Assembly: GCF_016086655.4 (NCBI RefSeq)
Contig: NC_052136.2
Coordinates: forward strand, 57,900,492 to 57,964,491
Origin: Lepeophtheirus salmonis
Taxonomy: Eukaryota; Arthropoda; Copepoda; Siphonostomatoida; Caligidae
DNA: 64,000 nucleotides
Reading direction: 5' to 3'
Of the stretch, positions 25,143-37,779 are shown one piece after another; position 1 is the first letter of the stretch; every line of letters starts with the position of its first letter. A model generated the notes under the pieces. It made no database searches, was not told the DNA's origin, and saw only the letters and a program-made list of their open reading frames with translations. The translations under genes were made by a program, and so were the position numbers.

Positions 25143-28100
25143 TTATACAAACACAAAACCGAAAACAAAATAACAACAACCGAAGATAAAATAAAAACAA
25201 AACACAAAATAACTTATCTTTTTTAAAACATTAATTAATAATTTGATCGCTGTGTTGATGCTATTGATATCTGATTTTCCTGCTGATTTTTTCGCGTAAA
25301 TCATCTGCTGAGTTTTGGTAATTATGGCATTAACCTTATTTTCTCCCTTCCCATTGTGGTGAGCAGGCATCTCATCTCTACCGATCGTAGCTCCAAAATT
25401 CCGAAGTAATTCGTAGGAGATCCCGTCATATAGTTCCTTTAGATAAGCACAATTCCAAAAAAGATGGTCTCTGGTTTCACTTTCCCTGTTTCAGAAGATA
25501 CACTGACTTCTTTGATCGTGAATATTTTTTGCTCCTACTTCCAAAGTTCCAGAAAGAAGTGGGTACTTAAATCACATATCAGCAGACGACATATATTTAT
25601 TTTTAATAGTTTTGATCCTATTGTATGGACTTTTTACTATGCCTCTCCTGATTAAATAGTCTATGAACGGTTTATTCACTATTTGTGGCACACCTTCAAA
25701 TTTCTTGAGTGGTAGCACTTGAGGTTCTCATCCTGAAAGGTATAAAATGTCTTTGGACAACTCTATAAGGTCCAAGAATAGTTTCGAAGTATTGCTTAGC
25801 CAGCAAAAAAATCGACGTCCACGGCAATCTCAGCTGAAAGAGTTCTTACTTATGGAAGCTAGGTAGCTCATGAATTGGTATTTCCCATCCGAGTGAAAAT
25901 TCAGCATGCACTGATACAAGTCTGCTTGCTCTACATAAATTTCGAATTCGTTTGGAGAAGCATACCAGAGTTTGCTATACCTTTTGGTGACCTGCGCAAG
26001 GATTATCCATAAAGTGGCCTTGCCTTTCTTTCATAAAATTATCAAGGACATATAACCGGGGCACCTTGCATTTCCACATCTTTCTGACCCAATGAAAGTT
26101 TAAAACTTTCCACTTTTCACTTAGGTTCATCAAGGATAGTCCTCCGCTCCTCAATAGAGCATAGAGTTTGTCATAGGAAATATTCTTTTTCTTGTCCATT
26201 TTGATTAATGAATCTTTAATAAGAGATATTTTTGGAAAGGTTTTCTCAGTGGATAGTGTAAATCTTACAAGATGTATCACTCTAGGAACAACATAGGTGT
26301 TTCATGCTATGATGTTGTCCCAAACGTTCAGATTCAAGTTCCTGAAGAGGGTCTCTGTGTTGTTCTTCTGGCATCTATTTTCCCAACTCAAGACCCTAGG
26401 AGTTTTATTTCCGTAGCGATTCGGAAATATCGCCAACCTTTCCTTATTAGATTTTCATAGGAACTCAAAATATTTTTTTTCTCTGGACTCATTTTTAATC
26501 CCAAGAAAAGGGCAAATCCTTGGGGAAGAGTGAAGGCTCTTTTAATCGACTTAATGGTGTCGAGGGGACTCCCACACGCAATTAAAGTCAAGTCATAAGC
26601 GTAACATAGAAACCAAGGTTTATTAGGAACCGATGAGATACCAACAATTTGACTACCTCGAGGAATTTCTTGCAGACTGCCATCAATGCTGATACTGAAG
26701 AGAATTGTAGATATGGGATCACCCTGTTGGAATCCCCTTTTGTTCTTAAAAAATATCTCTTGGTTTTCATATTGGACGACAGTACGATAACCTGCCAGAA
26801 TTGCTCCAATCATCTTTATCATAAAGTCACCAAATCCTTTCTGATATGGAGAACGAACGATGTGTTCGTGTGATAGAGAGTCAAAAGCTTTGGCAAAATC
26901 AATGGCCATTATCGTCGTGTCATTCCGTGATTCAAGTATCGTTTGCCCTGAAAAGGGGATGTTGGCCATCAGTTTACCCTTTCGAAAACCATGTTGAGAA
27001 GGATGGATGTAGGTGTTAGTGATATTATTGAATCGGTTTGCAATTACATATGAATAGAGTTTATAAAAACAGTTCTGCATGGTTAATGGTCTATAGTTCT
27101 CAATTTAAATAAGATCCTTATTAGTTTTTGGGATCAAGACTATTCTGCCTTCAGAAGCAAAATCAGGAAAGAAACCAGAGGCTAAAAGTTTTCATATAAA
27201 CTAAGAAAAACTGGGACCAAGTATTCCACATATTTTTATAAAACTCATAGGTGAAGTCTGAAGACCCTGGATATTTATTCTGTTTAGCGTTTTTAAGAAT
27301 ATCGTCTTCAATTTCCGAAAATGATAGATGTGTTTCGGTCTTATCTTTGTCCACTTCTGATATCTTGAACTGATTCTTAGGTTCAGCCCTAAGGTTTTCA
27401 CAAAACGAAGCCGTATTTGTTTTGCATCTCGAGAACTTTTTATCATTTTGGCAATTGTAACAAGAGTACAGCTTAGTAAAACTTGTCGATCTCTTCACAT
27501 ATGTATTTTGGGTCGTCCGATATCTGGCTGTTGCCGTGTATTAATTTAATTTGTTTGTTTTGTTTCTTGATCTGTATTGTCTCATACACTGCAATCTAGA
27601 GTGTGATAAATCGTCTATTTGATTAATTTCAAATTAGGTTCCGAATTTCAGATCATCTTTTCTGTAAATCTTGTTTAATTTATCTTTCTTTTCTTCATCT
27701 GATAATATGCTATATGAGATCGATTCCAATTTTTTCAAACACTCGCGCTTCTTAACTGCCATAATAGCTCCTTTTCGCCTAAACACTCCTTTGATTTTTC
27801 GAAGCATTGATTCAGCCAGCAGAAAAGGGTCTCTTCCATTTTTTTACCATTTAATGTGTTTCTAGAATTATGGATATTATCGCTTTATTAATTTCGGGGT
27901 CGTTTACTGTGCTTGACTTAAGAATCCACGAACTCCTACTTCTTAATTCTTTCAACTGGGGATTTAATATCAGCTAGATAGCTTTATAGTCTGATAATTT
28001 AGTGTCTAAAACGTCATATGAGATAGTTGAATCCTTCGAAAATCCTTTTATCAAAAACAAGTCGATTCGTGATGACACTGGAACTGAGTTTTTGTCTATT

Positions 28101-28690
28101 GAGAACTGTGATCCTTCATTTGTCGGCCAAACGTCCGTGAAACCAATGGAATATATTATCAAGGACAATATCTTTGTACACGGAGGATGGGAGTTTGAGG
28201 ACTTGGTAGTTGTGTTTCTATTCGTTTTAAGCTTCACATTGAAATCGCCTCCTATTATTGTAGGTCTGTGGAAAATAATTGGTAATAATTTGCTTGGGTA
28301 AAAATTTAGATTATCAATATTCGGTCTATATAAACCAATTACATCCAAAGTTCAGTCTCGGTAGAGACAATTAGCTTTTATTATGTTACCTTCAGCAGAC
28401 CGGAAGTGGACTTTGGGGTTTAGGTCCTCTCTTATGAGCAAACTTACTCCACGCTTTGGGTGAGGATTCTGATTGTTGAAGGACAAAAAGTACCTATATC
28501 CATGGGGGATAGAGAAGTGGTTTTCCAAGTTACATCTGATATCACATAGAACTACAATGTCTGGTAACTGAACATACTCTATTAGTCTTGCTAAGTCGTA
28601 CTTTTGACTCAGACTTTGTAATGAATTGACGTTGAGTGATAAGCAGGATCAATTAATTCTTTCTTTTGTTGTTTTGTACATGCCGTACTG
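25143..28690 (-). pseudogene. LINE ORF2: endonuclease and reverse transcriptase
   Basis: This protein would have nicked target DNA and primed reverse transcription of its RNA. The endonuclease runs from about 28655 to 27974 (LSLNVNSLQSLSQKYD, PHPKRGVSLLIRED, then GLYRPN, IIGGDFNVKL, SRIDLFL, SDYKAI). The linker (27865-27163) needs two frames. The RT (27080-26388) shows motif A (DFAKAFDSLS), motif B (GFQQGDPIS) and motif C. The C-terminal part (about 26280-25143) reads NFHWVRKMWKCK and later GHHFWNC-like HLFWNCAYLKELY. Lesions: a stop near 28350, a stop just upstream of 27080 and frameshifts in the linker and C-terminus. The catalytic YADD is YAYD (codons at 26592-26603, substituted codon 26595-26597). 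The endonuclease His of the SDH motif is Tyr (27986-27988). It is not functional. Confidence 0.85.
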
Positions 28691-28753
28691 GGTGACGGTT
28701 GGGAACATGATAATGTGCTTTTTGAGTTTGCGGGACGGTTGTATGTTTCTTTT

Positions 28754-28954
28754 TTATATAGTGCTAAGAGAGTTCTTGGGAGTTCCAATGTCTGTCGATG
28801 TTCTTACTTGCCCTCCACCCGCTCCTGAATCGGGAGAGAGGCTCAGAGTCTCTTGTAAATCATTAGTTATGTTCGGGTGTTCTTCCTCTGATATATTTGG
28901 CTCCTGACGTGGCTTCTCTGTAGGTGGAGGACTAGCTCTGGGTAATGAAGGCAA
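28754..28954 (-). pseudogene. Probable LINE ORF1 tail, Pro/Ser/Glu-rich
   Basis: An open frame of 66 codons is rich in Pro, Ser and Glu (LPRASPPPTEKPRQEP, then ISEEEHPN and SPDSGAGGG). It ends about 60 bases upstream of the ORF2 reading. Its position just 5' of the endonuclease and its disordered composition fit the C-terminus of an ORF1 product. No zinc knuckle is visible, and the copy appears truncated here. It is clearly richer in G and C than its surroundings. Confidence 0.4.
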
Positions 28955-29049
28955 AAAAGTACTTTACAAAATATAATATAAAAATAATAATGCATAACGA
29001 TGAATAAATCTGAACACGTATGAAAATTCCAAGCTATGTTTCAAATATT

Positions 29050-29668
29050 TCATCTTTTCGTCTGGATTATAATTAAGATTAATGTTGGAGATCCTTCTTT
29101 TTACAATTGAATATTTTTTGGATATCGGCATTATTTAACTCCAGTCTAAATTACTTTTTTTCTTGCTCAGCTTTCTTCCTTCTTAAGAGAGTTTCTATTA
29201 CTTTCCATATGTTGGGATGAATTCTACTAACAGAGCTTTTTTAAGCTTTGTGAAATCTTTTTACACTATTATTCGTTGGAATCGTCATGTCTTGAGTCCT
29301 TTCGTACATATTCTAAATTTTAATAGGAAATGATGGTTTTCTTTACATCCTTGTTCTCATTCAATATAATTTATTTCAAAGTAAGAAACAAATTCTTACG
29401 GCATTTCATCGTCGTTGGTGAGTTCTATAAACCTATCCATTACATTAATGACTGGGAGAAATTTCAAGGCTGTTAAAGTACTTGACTTTTTTATTAAAAT
29501 TTGAATCTGTTAGATATTTAACTTTTAAGTTCACATCTACAATGTACCGATACAAATTTTTAGCTAAATGAAAAAGACAACTAGTGATGTTAGAAGTCGG
29601 GGAAAGTTTGACTGAAGCCGTTTAATATTGCCTTATTGAAATCAACTATTAAAGTTTGTGGACCCACT
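29050..29668 (-). pseudogene. MULE-type transposase C-terminal remnant
   Basis: Reading leftward from 29668, a broken frame gives VGPQTLIVDFNKAILNGFSQ. This resembles the MULE catalytic-domain phrase ending in a DFE-type Asp followed by KA. A SCLFHLAKNLYRY-like block follows (the family has CxFH...), then FLPVINVMDRFIELTND. The last conserved parts are a PSFPIKIWNMYERTQD-type block, then TNNSVEGFH-like text (here TNNSVKRFHKA) and a Lys/Glu-rich helix. That order is the one expected for arthropod MULE transposases that carry FLYWCH domains. It needs three frames and has many stops. The N-terminal half and the terminal inverted repeats were not found. It is dead, but I am fairly confident of the family. 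Confidence 0.6.
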
Positions 29669-32217
29669 ATTGGTTATAGACTCTTTAAGATATAAAAAAA
29701 CTTAAGATATATATCTTTAGATTTCCCCGTCAATAAAACGAAAAAAGTGTATACTAGTCTAATTAATGACAATATGCAGGGTGAACAATTAATAAAATAC
29801 ATACGTACTGAAGTTGACCAAATGAGATATTCACAAGAAGTGTCGAATATTTTTTTTAAAGAAGTTTCTATAGTAATTAAATATCTAATATATAAACAAT
29901 TATTAGAAATGAGGTTAAATATTCAAATGTCATTGTATCATACTAAAAAAATAAACACAAAAATTTGTTGAAAGAGCCGATAAACTATAATTCACTTGTT
30001 ATGGTTCTCATAACTTGGCTTGAGATCCAATGGAGGTTTATATTTACAGTCTTAGATACACAACTCCTAATATTTGAGTACCTTGAGTTGCTACGTAATG
30101 CAGCCTGTTTCGTACTCTTTGTATAAGAAAGAAGGTTCACGAAGAAACAAACAACCGTCGTTCTTATCTTTCTATTCAGATTGCTCCAACTGTACCGAGT
30201 TTTACAGTTTTTTTAGCTTACATATCTCATTTCCTCGTGCTCTACTACGACCCGATCTTTGGTTTGCTTCTCAGCAGACAACCTCCTCTTCTTTCGAAAC
30301 ATCCTGGATCGTAACGAAGTCAAAATCTGAAATATCAACTCTTCCCTGATATGATGTTAATTGTTATGATTGTTCGTCCATCGATGAGTCTTTTCAAATA
30401 CAAATCATCCATCATGTCGAAATATAATAGATAACAGATATATTACTTCTTAGCACAGACGAGATAAAAAATGTTACTACCAGTCTTTTATCGATTGTGT
30501 CTGAAATTATCATAGAAGAATAACTCTCCTCTGTACCTAATGGGATTTCTGGCTTCAGAAATACATGCTACTAGAAGTATAATAGGGATTCTCCCATACA
30601 GTACGCTTTTTGGGATATTGATTCAGAAAATCAAATAAAAATTATGCAATTTCAAATTTTTAGAATGCTTCGGGAGATGGTATTGGAGTTATTTGAATGT
30701 TTTGTGCATGAGCAATTCAATGTTAAATTTTTCTCTACCACCAATTTTTTTGAAATTATCTCCTATCAAAATTTGAACCCTTATGTTTCTCTGTGCAAAA
30801 AATTGAAAGTCTAGACGTGTCTAAAAGTGTTCTTTTTGCCAGATAATGAAGGCAAGGTTTTTGGGGCGCACGTATTTAAACTATAAAAACTTTGAAAAAT
30901 TGTAAAAAAATAAAGAAACACCAGCACAGTAAACATTAAATAATCAATAGTTGATGTTGAGAATAAGGTTATTTCGAAAGAAAATGTAACAAAAGATGAG
31001 ATCGAAGACCTCATGCAAAGTGCGTTAATTAACCAGGATTTACCAGGATTAGTGCCGTGAGACCATCTCACCTTGTTTATTAAAGCTGAAAAGTTGAACT
31101 TTTCCTGGAAAGCGAATGGTGCAAAACAGCACCAGTAAAACCGAATTTCAATGCTCTAAATAAAAAATTTTATCAGCACCCGACAAAACATAGAATCATC
31201 AGCTTTCATAAGAATGCACCATGTTTGAGATTCCCGTGATAATCCCTAAGTATAACCTTTGAATCAAGTGGAGTTACCAATCAACAAATCCTCTTAATTT
31301 CCATGGTTTTAAATCTAATAACATCCCCAATTAATTGAATCGTTAATTCACAATTAGAAACTGTATCCATACATACTGGTATTACTAAAATTACTGAATT
31401 GCTATTAAAACATATTCATGCAGCCCCACAACGTCTTTAAAAAAGGTGGCATGCCGATGATGTAACGCCCAAAATGTTAAACTACTACCCCAAACTAAAT
31501 TGTCCTTAATAAATAAATGATTATAAATAATCCTTAACGCCATTTCTTCCCTATTTTTCGTCGAAAAATTATAATAAAAATACAAAAATTCTGATACCAT
31601 TTTGACACATGAACCAATACTTGTACTCTCACAACACTAATATGGATTTCATAAAAGGTTTCACATTTTCAACTATTTCCATTAGTATTTTAAATTAAAT
31701 TAAAATATGAATATTACTATTTAAAAAAATTCTCGGCCAGTGAATAACCTTCAAAGAATTAAATAATAATAATATAACTTTTTACTTATGAAATGTTAAT
31801 TATTACTTTGTATGTAAAACTATTACGTCATAGCTTCTTATGAAACAAAAGAAAAAAAAGATTACATTGCACCTCTATGTGGTCGGATAACATAAAGGAG
31901 AAATTGTTATGGACATTAATTTCATCGTTAAATTCTATTACATGGATAATTTTTTACAATTTTTAAAGGATACATAAAGATATGTAAGCATATATCACAT
32001 AAAGGACATAAAAGCCGCATCGCTGATGTATTTATTTATATATATGAGCTAATATATTAATAGGTCAGTCCATTGAAAATGATTTATAAGTGAATGAGAA
32101 TCAATTAGGATAAGGAGCTAGTTAAGTCTTAAATTCCAAACCTACACTCGAAATAAAAAGACCATTAGAATAAAATTCAATAATTGTAATCATATATATT
32201 AAGAAACATTGAATTAC
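29669..32217. other. Unassigned stretch, partly less AT-rich
   Basis: Positions 30080-30350 have an open frame on the plus strand (91 codons, Ser/Phe-rich). Positions 30930-31130 have a plus-strand reading with protein-like text (KENVTKDEIEDLMQSALINQ) that stops and drifts. Neither carries a recognisable motif, and I cannot assign them. The rest, 31140-32217, holds nothing I can identify. Confidence 0.4.
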
Positions 32218-32655
32218 AGGGTGCACAACCTATTTGTTTTGCGATTAGGATTTTTTTCTCCAACGCCATTTTCTGTAAAGAATTTTTGATTTTTTTTCTA
32301 AAAGTTTAATTTTTTGTGAATAGTTTTGGATTTTGGAAAAAAATCAAAAAAATTTAATATTTGAAATTTTTTTTCCTAAAAATTCAATTCTAGGTGAATA
32401 AGGGTTTTTCCCGAACAAATTTAATTTCAGGTAAATAACTCCAATTTTTTCAAATTATTTAATTTTTTAAAATAGCTATATATTTTTGAAATTCTTTAAA
32501 AAAAAAAAATTATTTGAAATTTTTGAAACAAACTTAATTTTTTGTGAATTGGCTTGGATTTTAGAAAATTTATCAAACAAATTTTTCATTTTTTTATCTA
32601 AAAAAAATTAAAAAACAAGTCCCTCCCCTAAATATAATCCTGCGTATGCCCTTTA
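32218..32655 (-). repeat. Degenerate AT-rich repeat, copy C (inverted)
   Basis: The same word set as copies A and B appears reversed (TTTTGTGAATAGTTTTGGATTTTGG and similar, shown here in parts). The G/C-containing end lies on the right. Read on the minus strand it is GGGCATACGCAGGATTATAT followed by a GGGGAGGGACTTG-like block, a close match to 683-750. This shows the repeat has a defined terminus and occurs in both orientations. Confidence 0.6.
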
Positions 32656-34977
32656 GTAAATATAATATTTCTGACCAGAATTACCATCACTTAAGATGCA
32701 AATATATTTAAATGACATCAAAATGATACTGCACCTAAATTATTCAATATAAAATGATCTATGCCCTAAATGCCCTTTCTAAAAATATGAAGACAATAAA
32801 AGTGCACCGAAATGAGTGGACACAAAATAAAGAACATATTATTTTTATTATGTTAATAAATCAAAGTTTGTCTGGATAGATGTGTCCTGTAATGTTATTT
32901 GTGAGATATGTAACAATGTTGTATAGAGAGTTCGCGTCACATTTAGAGAGAAAAGGAGATGAAACATAAAAAATAATGGCTCTGACTTTAGATGAGGTTT
33001 ATTAACTAGTGTATATAGCTACATAGCTGGAGTCATGTAGAGACTTGAGTACTCCCTGGATTATCATTAAAGAAGGGATCCGTGTAAAGAAAAAACTAAG
33101 TATTGCAATTAGAAAGAGAAAACGTTTGATACGTATGCTCTTTCTTTTTTTTCATTATTTAATAACTCGAGGGAGTGTTAACATCTCCCTCTGAAAGAAA
33201 AATTATCGCCCATCTTTGGTGTAAATTGATTTAAAAACCAATAATATAATAAATTGTATTTATGAATTTATATATAGTTATCATATTTTTCCCACACTAA
33301 TTCTATTTTAAATATAGAAGGTTCTCCTCTAAATAGGTGTAATTCATTTTCTTCTCCCCCCCCCCAAAAAAAAAAAAAAAATCATTTAACATGCAGTTAA
33401 TAATAACAAGGGTCTGAATTCATGTGTACCATGTGCCTCACTTCTGTCATCTTCTCGCGTTCTTACAGAAATCCAATTTGTACTTATCGTGTGATATGAG
33501 AAAGGGGCTTTTTGGCAGTTATCTTCTGTATTAATATTAAAGTTAATCTATTTTATTAATAAAAGTTATGTCAACGCCTAATAACTCCGAAGAATGTTGG
33601 ATAATACTGTTAGAATATAATAAAATACTACTTATTGACAGCACTCAAACCATGATATGATATTTTGACCCATAATTAAAAATGTAGTTTATTTTATTCT
33701 ATGTTGAAAATCATTAATAAATCAGTATTAGTTGGGACATTATAATGTTGAAGGTTCTACAGCAGTGATAATGTCAGAGAACTACCTCCATATAAGTGTT
33801 TGGATCACAAGCATACATTTAAAAATAAAGGCCCCACGTCCTTAATATTGTGACGATTCAAAATTGTAAAACCTTATTATAATGGACCCGCTCCAAAAGT
33901 TTAATATTTGAAATAAAATTAAACTTTAATGAAACTTAAAATGTACTTGAACGCTGGCTGGTCTAGGATTCCCTAAGAGATAAATTGCAGTGGTAAGATT
34001 AGTTTATTTGGTTAACTACCAGATGATCACGCTTTGTTTCTTTTAGAGGAAAGGTTCCGTTATAAAATAAAGGTAAGGACGGTATGTACATATTGTTTCC
34101 CAGTTCTTTTCTAAACTTGCGTTTCAAAGTTTTTTATTTAACCCCATTTCAATTTAATTCAATTTCAAGACCCCTCTAAAATGAATAAAAATTATTTTTT
34201 ATCCGCCATTTTCCCGTCCTACTAAAAAGTTATTTACAAATTGACTATGCGGCACAGAAAATAAACTTATTCATCATCATTTATAAGTGATGTAATAACA
34301 GATGGTTTAAAACCTGTAAACCGACGTAATACAACATATTATTTACAAATTAAACGGAATTAAATCTTATTATTGTATGGAAAACTATGCCAATGGTTCC
34401 ACCATTTTCACTTACTTCTTGTGCCCCTACTCCATCCTCCTTGATTGTTCTTTTAAAGTATGAGATTACATGCGTGGCTAATCAAATCAAAATTTCTTAT
34501 TTTATTAAGTAGAATTTTCATATTCCTCGGTTAATTATACTTTAGCATGGTTATTAGTGGCATCCTTTGACAGTTATAACTTAGAAGTAATGCTCTAGGT
34601 ACAGTTTGAAAAGTATTTCCTGTGTCAGTATACACCTAGTACTTATGTAAGTCCGGAACTAAATATACTCAATAAAATAATCTTTTAGTATAAGTATATA
34701 AATATTTCAAAAAAGACTGCTGAGAATGAACATATTCCTAAGTATTTTTGAACACTTTGGGAGCTGTGATTTATATATTGCTCTAACTACCCTTGTTTTA
34801 GGACATTAGATATGTATATTGTACATAGAAAAACAATCCAATTCTGTGAGTGGTATTACAAATCTCATTATCCCCCCTTTAGATTTCTTCTTCGAAATTT
34901 GTAGTTAATCCCCGAGTATAAAGCTCAGAATGAAAAAATATAAAAATTGCAGATGTAGGCACATGGGCTATTTTCAA
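32656..34977. other. AT-rich stretch without recognised genes
   Basis: A C-run joined to an A-run lies at about 33356-33381. No transposase motif, repeat copy or plausible gene is seen. Confidence 0.5.
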
Positions 34978-35494
34978 TACGTGGGTGGTCTGAAAAGTTT
35001 CCCACCTATTAAAGGTACATTTTTCCGAATTTTTTATTTTTATTCTCAAAATAGTCTCCTTGTAACCCCACAAACTTCCACCAACAATGCTCCAATCTTT
35101 GTAACCTGTCCAAATAGAACTCCGTGTTTTTCTCTTCAAAATAATTGTTCACCAGACACTTTTGTTTATGACCCAATTACTCCGAGTTGGATTGGCTTAA
35201 AAATATCATATTTTAACCTTTGAAAAAAATCTTTCATAACTCTCTTACTGTTTGAATCCATTTAAAGGTGACACTTTCAAAAACAAATATTTTATGAAAG
35301 ATTGGTACTTGACTTTGTTTTGTTAAGACCTACATCAACTCACTGAAACGACCAAGGATACATAATAACCGTGCATCTAAAACGGCAAAAACTTTGCTAA
35401 GTACATAAATATCAACAGAGCTAAATAGATGTGATCAGCTTTTATTTACTAGTACTTCATGTTGAGGTTAGAAACTTTTCAGATCACCTTCGTA
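34978..35494 (-). mobile_element. Internally deleted mariner (MITE), copy 2, intact ends
   Basis: This 517-bp element has clear terminal inverted repeats. The left end is TACGTGGGTGGTCTGAAAAG, and the right end read inward on the minus strand is TACGAAGGTGATCTGAAAAG, followed by TTTC in both. On the minus strand the left third encodes the C-terminus of a mariner transposase (EEKNTEFYLDRLQRLEHCWW, then KFVGLQGDYFENK, ending in a TAA). The right third is the 5' leader. The catalytic domain is deleted. It shares both parts with 15128-15615 and 38797-39308, so these are three copies of one non-autonomous family. Confidence 0.85.
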
Positions 35495-36784
35495 TATTTA
35501 ATATACGAGAAAGTAGTATTTTAACATCAATTTGGGCTATCTTCTAATTGTAGCCGGGCTGATGGGTAAAACAGAAATAAAGATGTGGATTTCAGTACCT
35601 GTTTGAAGAGTAAAACAATGCCTGACTCAACCATCCCATTGTGTTGCGAAGGAAAATAAATGAAGGTTAGTGAGGGGAGAATCAGGAAGGCTGGAAATGA
35701 AACCTGGCCTGAAAAACTTTGTTAAAGTGCTCCTACACCTTAGAATAGGAGCACTAGTAATGAAAAGGAACAAAATAGGTTTGAAAATCTTGTCTTTTGA
35801 ATAAGTAACCTTCTTTATTCCCTGATTTCAAGGTTCATGACTATTTTTGGGGAAGCTTCGTCAAGAGAGAGTGTTATTCTACTACCTCATTCAAATTTGA
35901 ATTTTTTCAAAGAAAATATAACCAATGCTTGGGACAAGGTTCCTTCGAATATTATCAACGACACCTTCAGTAGTTTCCATCTTTGTCTAAAAAAATCAAT
36001 AATAAAAAAACTCATTTATTTGGATTCATATAGATTTTATAACGAGTGCTTCAACACTCTATATTTTACCATTTTCTGTTCCCAAAGTATAAGTGGAACG
36101 AGTCACATTTTGTAAAAAATTAGATATTTGCTCAAATTTAAATGTTATAATAATTCTCCGTATTTCACAAATAGATATAAAGCATATTAGTATTTGTCTT
36201 ACAATGATAAAAATTTCCATTGCAAAAATGTAACAAAGCCTTAAATATCTATATTGAGTATGAAAACTTTAAACGTGAATGTTGCAAAACAATAATAGTG
36301 CCTTTATTAAGCTTTGTGCCTATAATTATACATTTTACAAGGAAATATATAAAAATATTGTTTTTTTTTTGTATAATCTTCCAGAGGAGCATAAATAAGT
36401 ACAATAGATTTGTAATATACTGGGGCGGGGAAAAGTATTCAGATAATAGTTTGAAGTAAGTTTAACCCTTCAACTTATGAATTTTAATTTATAGGTGAAG
36501 AACTTTTAATTTTTAAATTCAAGTTAATTTAGTTCCTGGTTGACGAATAGGATAGAGAGTGTAGTGATCAATTCCACTCTTTCTGATAAAATAAGTCGTC
36601 CTTTACAAACTTTGTTTCTCACTGCTGGTCGAAATAAAGATAAAAAAATAATAATTGACTATGTTAATGAGGATAATTTATTCCATAATACCGAAAATAA
36701 GTAGGCTCTTTAATTATGATATACTGATACATAGTTATTACTTTGTGAAGAAAAATCAAATAATTACGACATAATTAGCCAAAA
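35495..36784. other. AT-rich stretch without recognised genes
   Basis: Open frames at 35837-36115 and 36220-36459 are Phe/Ile/Asn-rich, as expected from AT-rich DNA, and carry no motif. Confidence 0.45.
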
Positions 36785-37779
36785 TTTGGTATGTCTGATG
36801 TATGGTACACCACACGTTGAAGTGTTAAATATTAGTAAATAACATTTTAAGACAAAATTTAAATGAGCAATTAGATGTTGTATCATTCATTGTGATCACC
36901 TCCGGCATTGATCAACAACTGTAAACGGGCATGACAGTTTTGGCAATATGATAAAGTCTTTCATCTATATGAACCTTGTATTTTGAGTGTATGTGACTTC
37001 TAGCCATGGCATCACAACATTCTTAAGAAGGTCCAAGTAGACTGAGGAGGTCCACTTGACACCGTTGTCAAAAATATGAGCCGGCATGACAATTCAGTCA
37101 TTGGTGATAAAGCCAAACACCATTATCTTCGACGGCAAAATGATCTTCATCACAGGAGGAACATTGCCTTTGTCCTCTGCCAGTCAGCAGTCACTCTTGC
37201 GGAAGTTTGACTCATTACTGAGCAGCACTATTATGTCTGAATTTGATTAATAAATTTGGCAGAGTTTTAGCCTCTTTGCAAACTGATGTTTTTCATCTTC
37301 GTGGCAAGAAGGTGATGCCTTTCCCTTTGTAGCACTTCAAGCCAAGGTCGTCCTGAAGGTCCTGACCACTGTCCTCCTAATGATAGACCTCCTTCGAGCA
37401 TTAGCAGCAAGTATTTTCTTTGATGGGCTCTTAAAGCCAGCTAGGAGGTGGCCATTCAACTTTTTTGCTTTGTGTGAACAGAATGAGGAATGGGAAGGCC
37501 CCTTATCCGCCTATAATCGCTTGCAGACGTTATAGATGGGGCTCCTGGAATATTTTGTGACTTTTATCATTGCCATATCATCGTTGCTGGCCTCAAACAA
37601 TTCTGCACTGACTGTACGTTTGTCATCTTGCTGCTTCTTGGTGAAACTGAGCAGATTACCTTTAAAAACAAAAGTTGTATTGGCAGTACTTTTGGGTGAA
37701 GTTAAAGCTTAGTAAGATAAACACACTATATTTAAAAAGAACAATGATAAATATTTCCGGATACTTCTGCTCACCCCTG
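36785..37779 (-). pseudogene. Mariner-like element with transposase lacking its catalytic core
   Basis: The right end (CAGGGGTGAGCAGAAGTATC read inward, ending at 37779 beside a TA) is a good terminal repeat. The left end was not recognised. Reading leftward, the N-terminal helix-turn-helix survives (DDMAMIKVTKYSRSPIYNV, then AANARRRSIIRRTVVR). The first catalytic block is SNESNF, with Asp replaced by Asn at codon 37214-37216. Next comes PPVMKIILPSKIMVFGFITN, then VKWTSSVYLDLLKNVVMPWL. The block holding the second and third catalytic Asp is missing. The reading resumes with a C-terminal tail (CHARLQLLINAGGDHNE). It has multiple stops and frame changes and is inactive. It is a different subfamily from the 2.5-kb copy. 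Confidence 0.78.

Larger units (their letters stand above)
25143..28960 (-). mobile_element. APE-type non-LTR retrotransposon (LINE), 5'-truncated and mutated
   Basis: A 3.8-kb LINE body on the minus strand. From 5' to 3' (high to low coordinates) it has a possible ORF1 tail (28754-28954), an APE endonuclease, a linker, a reverse transcriptase, and a C-terminal region ending with a zinc-knuckle-like HLFWNC motif. The 3' end is a T/G-rich region on the coding strand. I could not place the clade firmly: the pre-RT motif SSDFTYEFYKNMW resembles L1/Tx1-type linkers, but the RT wording is not decisive. A MULE remnant begins about 90 bases upstream of its 5' end. Confidence 0.85.

Noticed and set aside
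26649..26873. Plus-strand frame over the LINE reverse transcriptase
   Set aside because: Antisense shadow of the RT domain.
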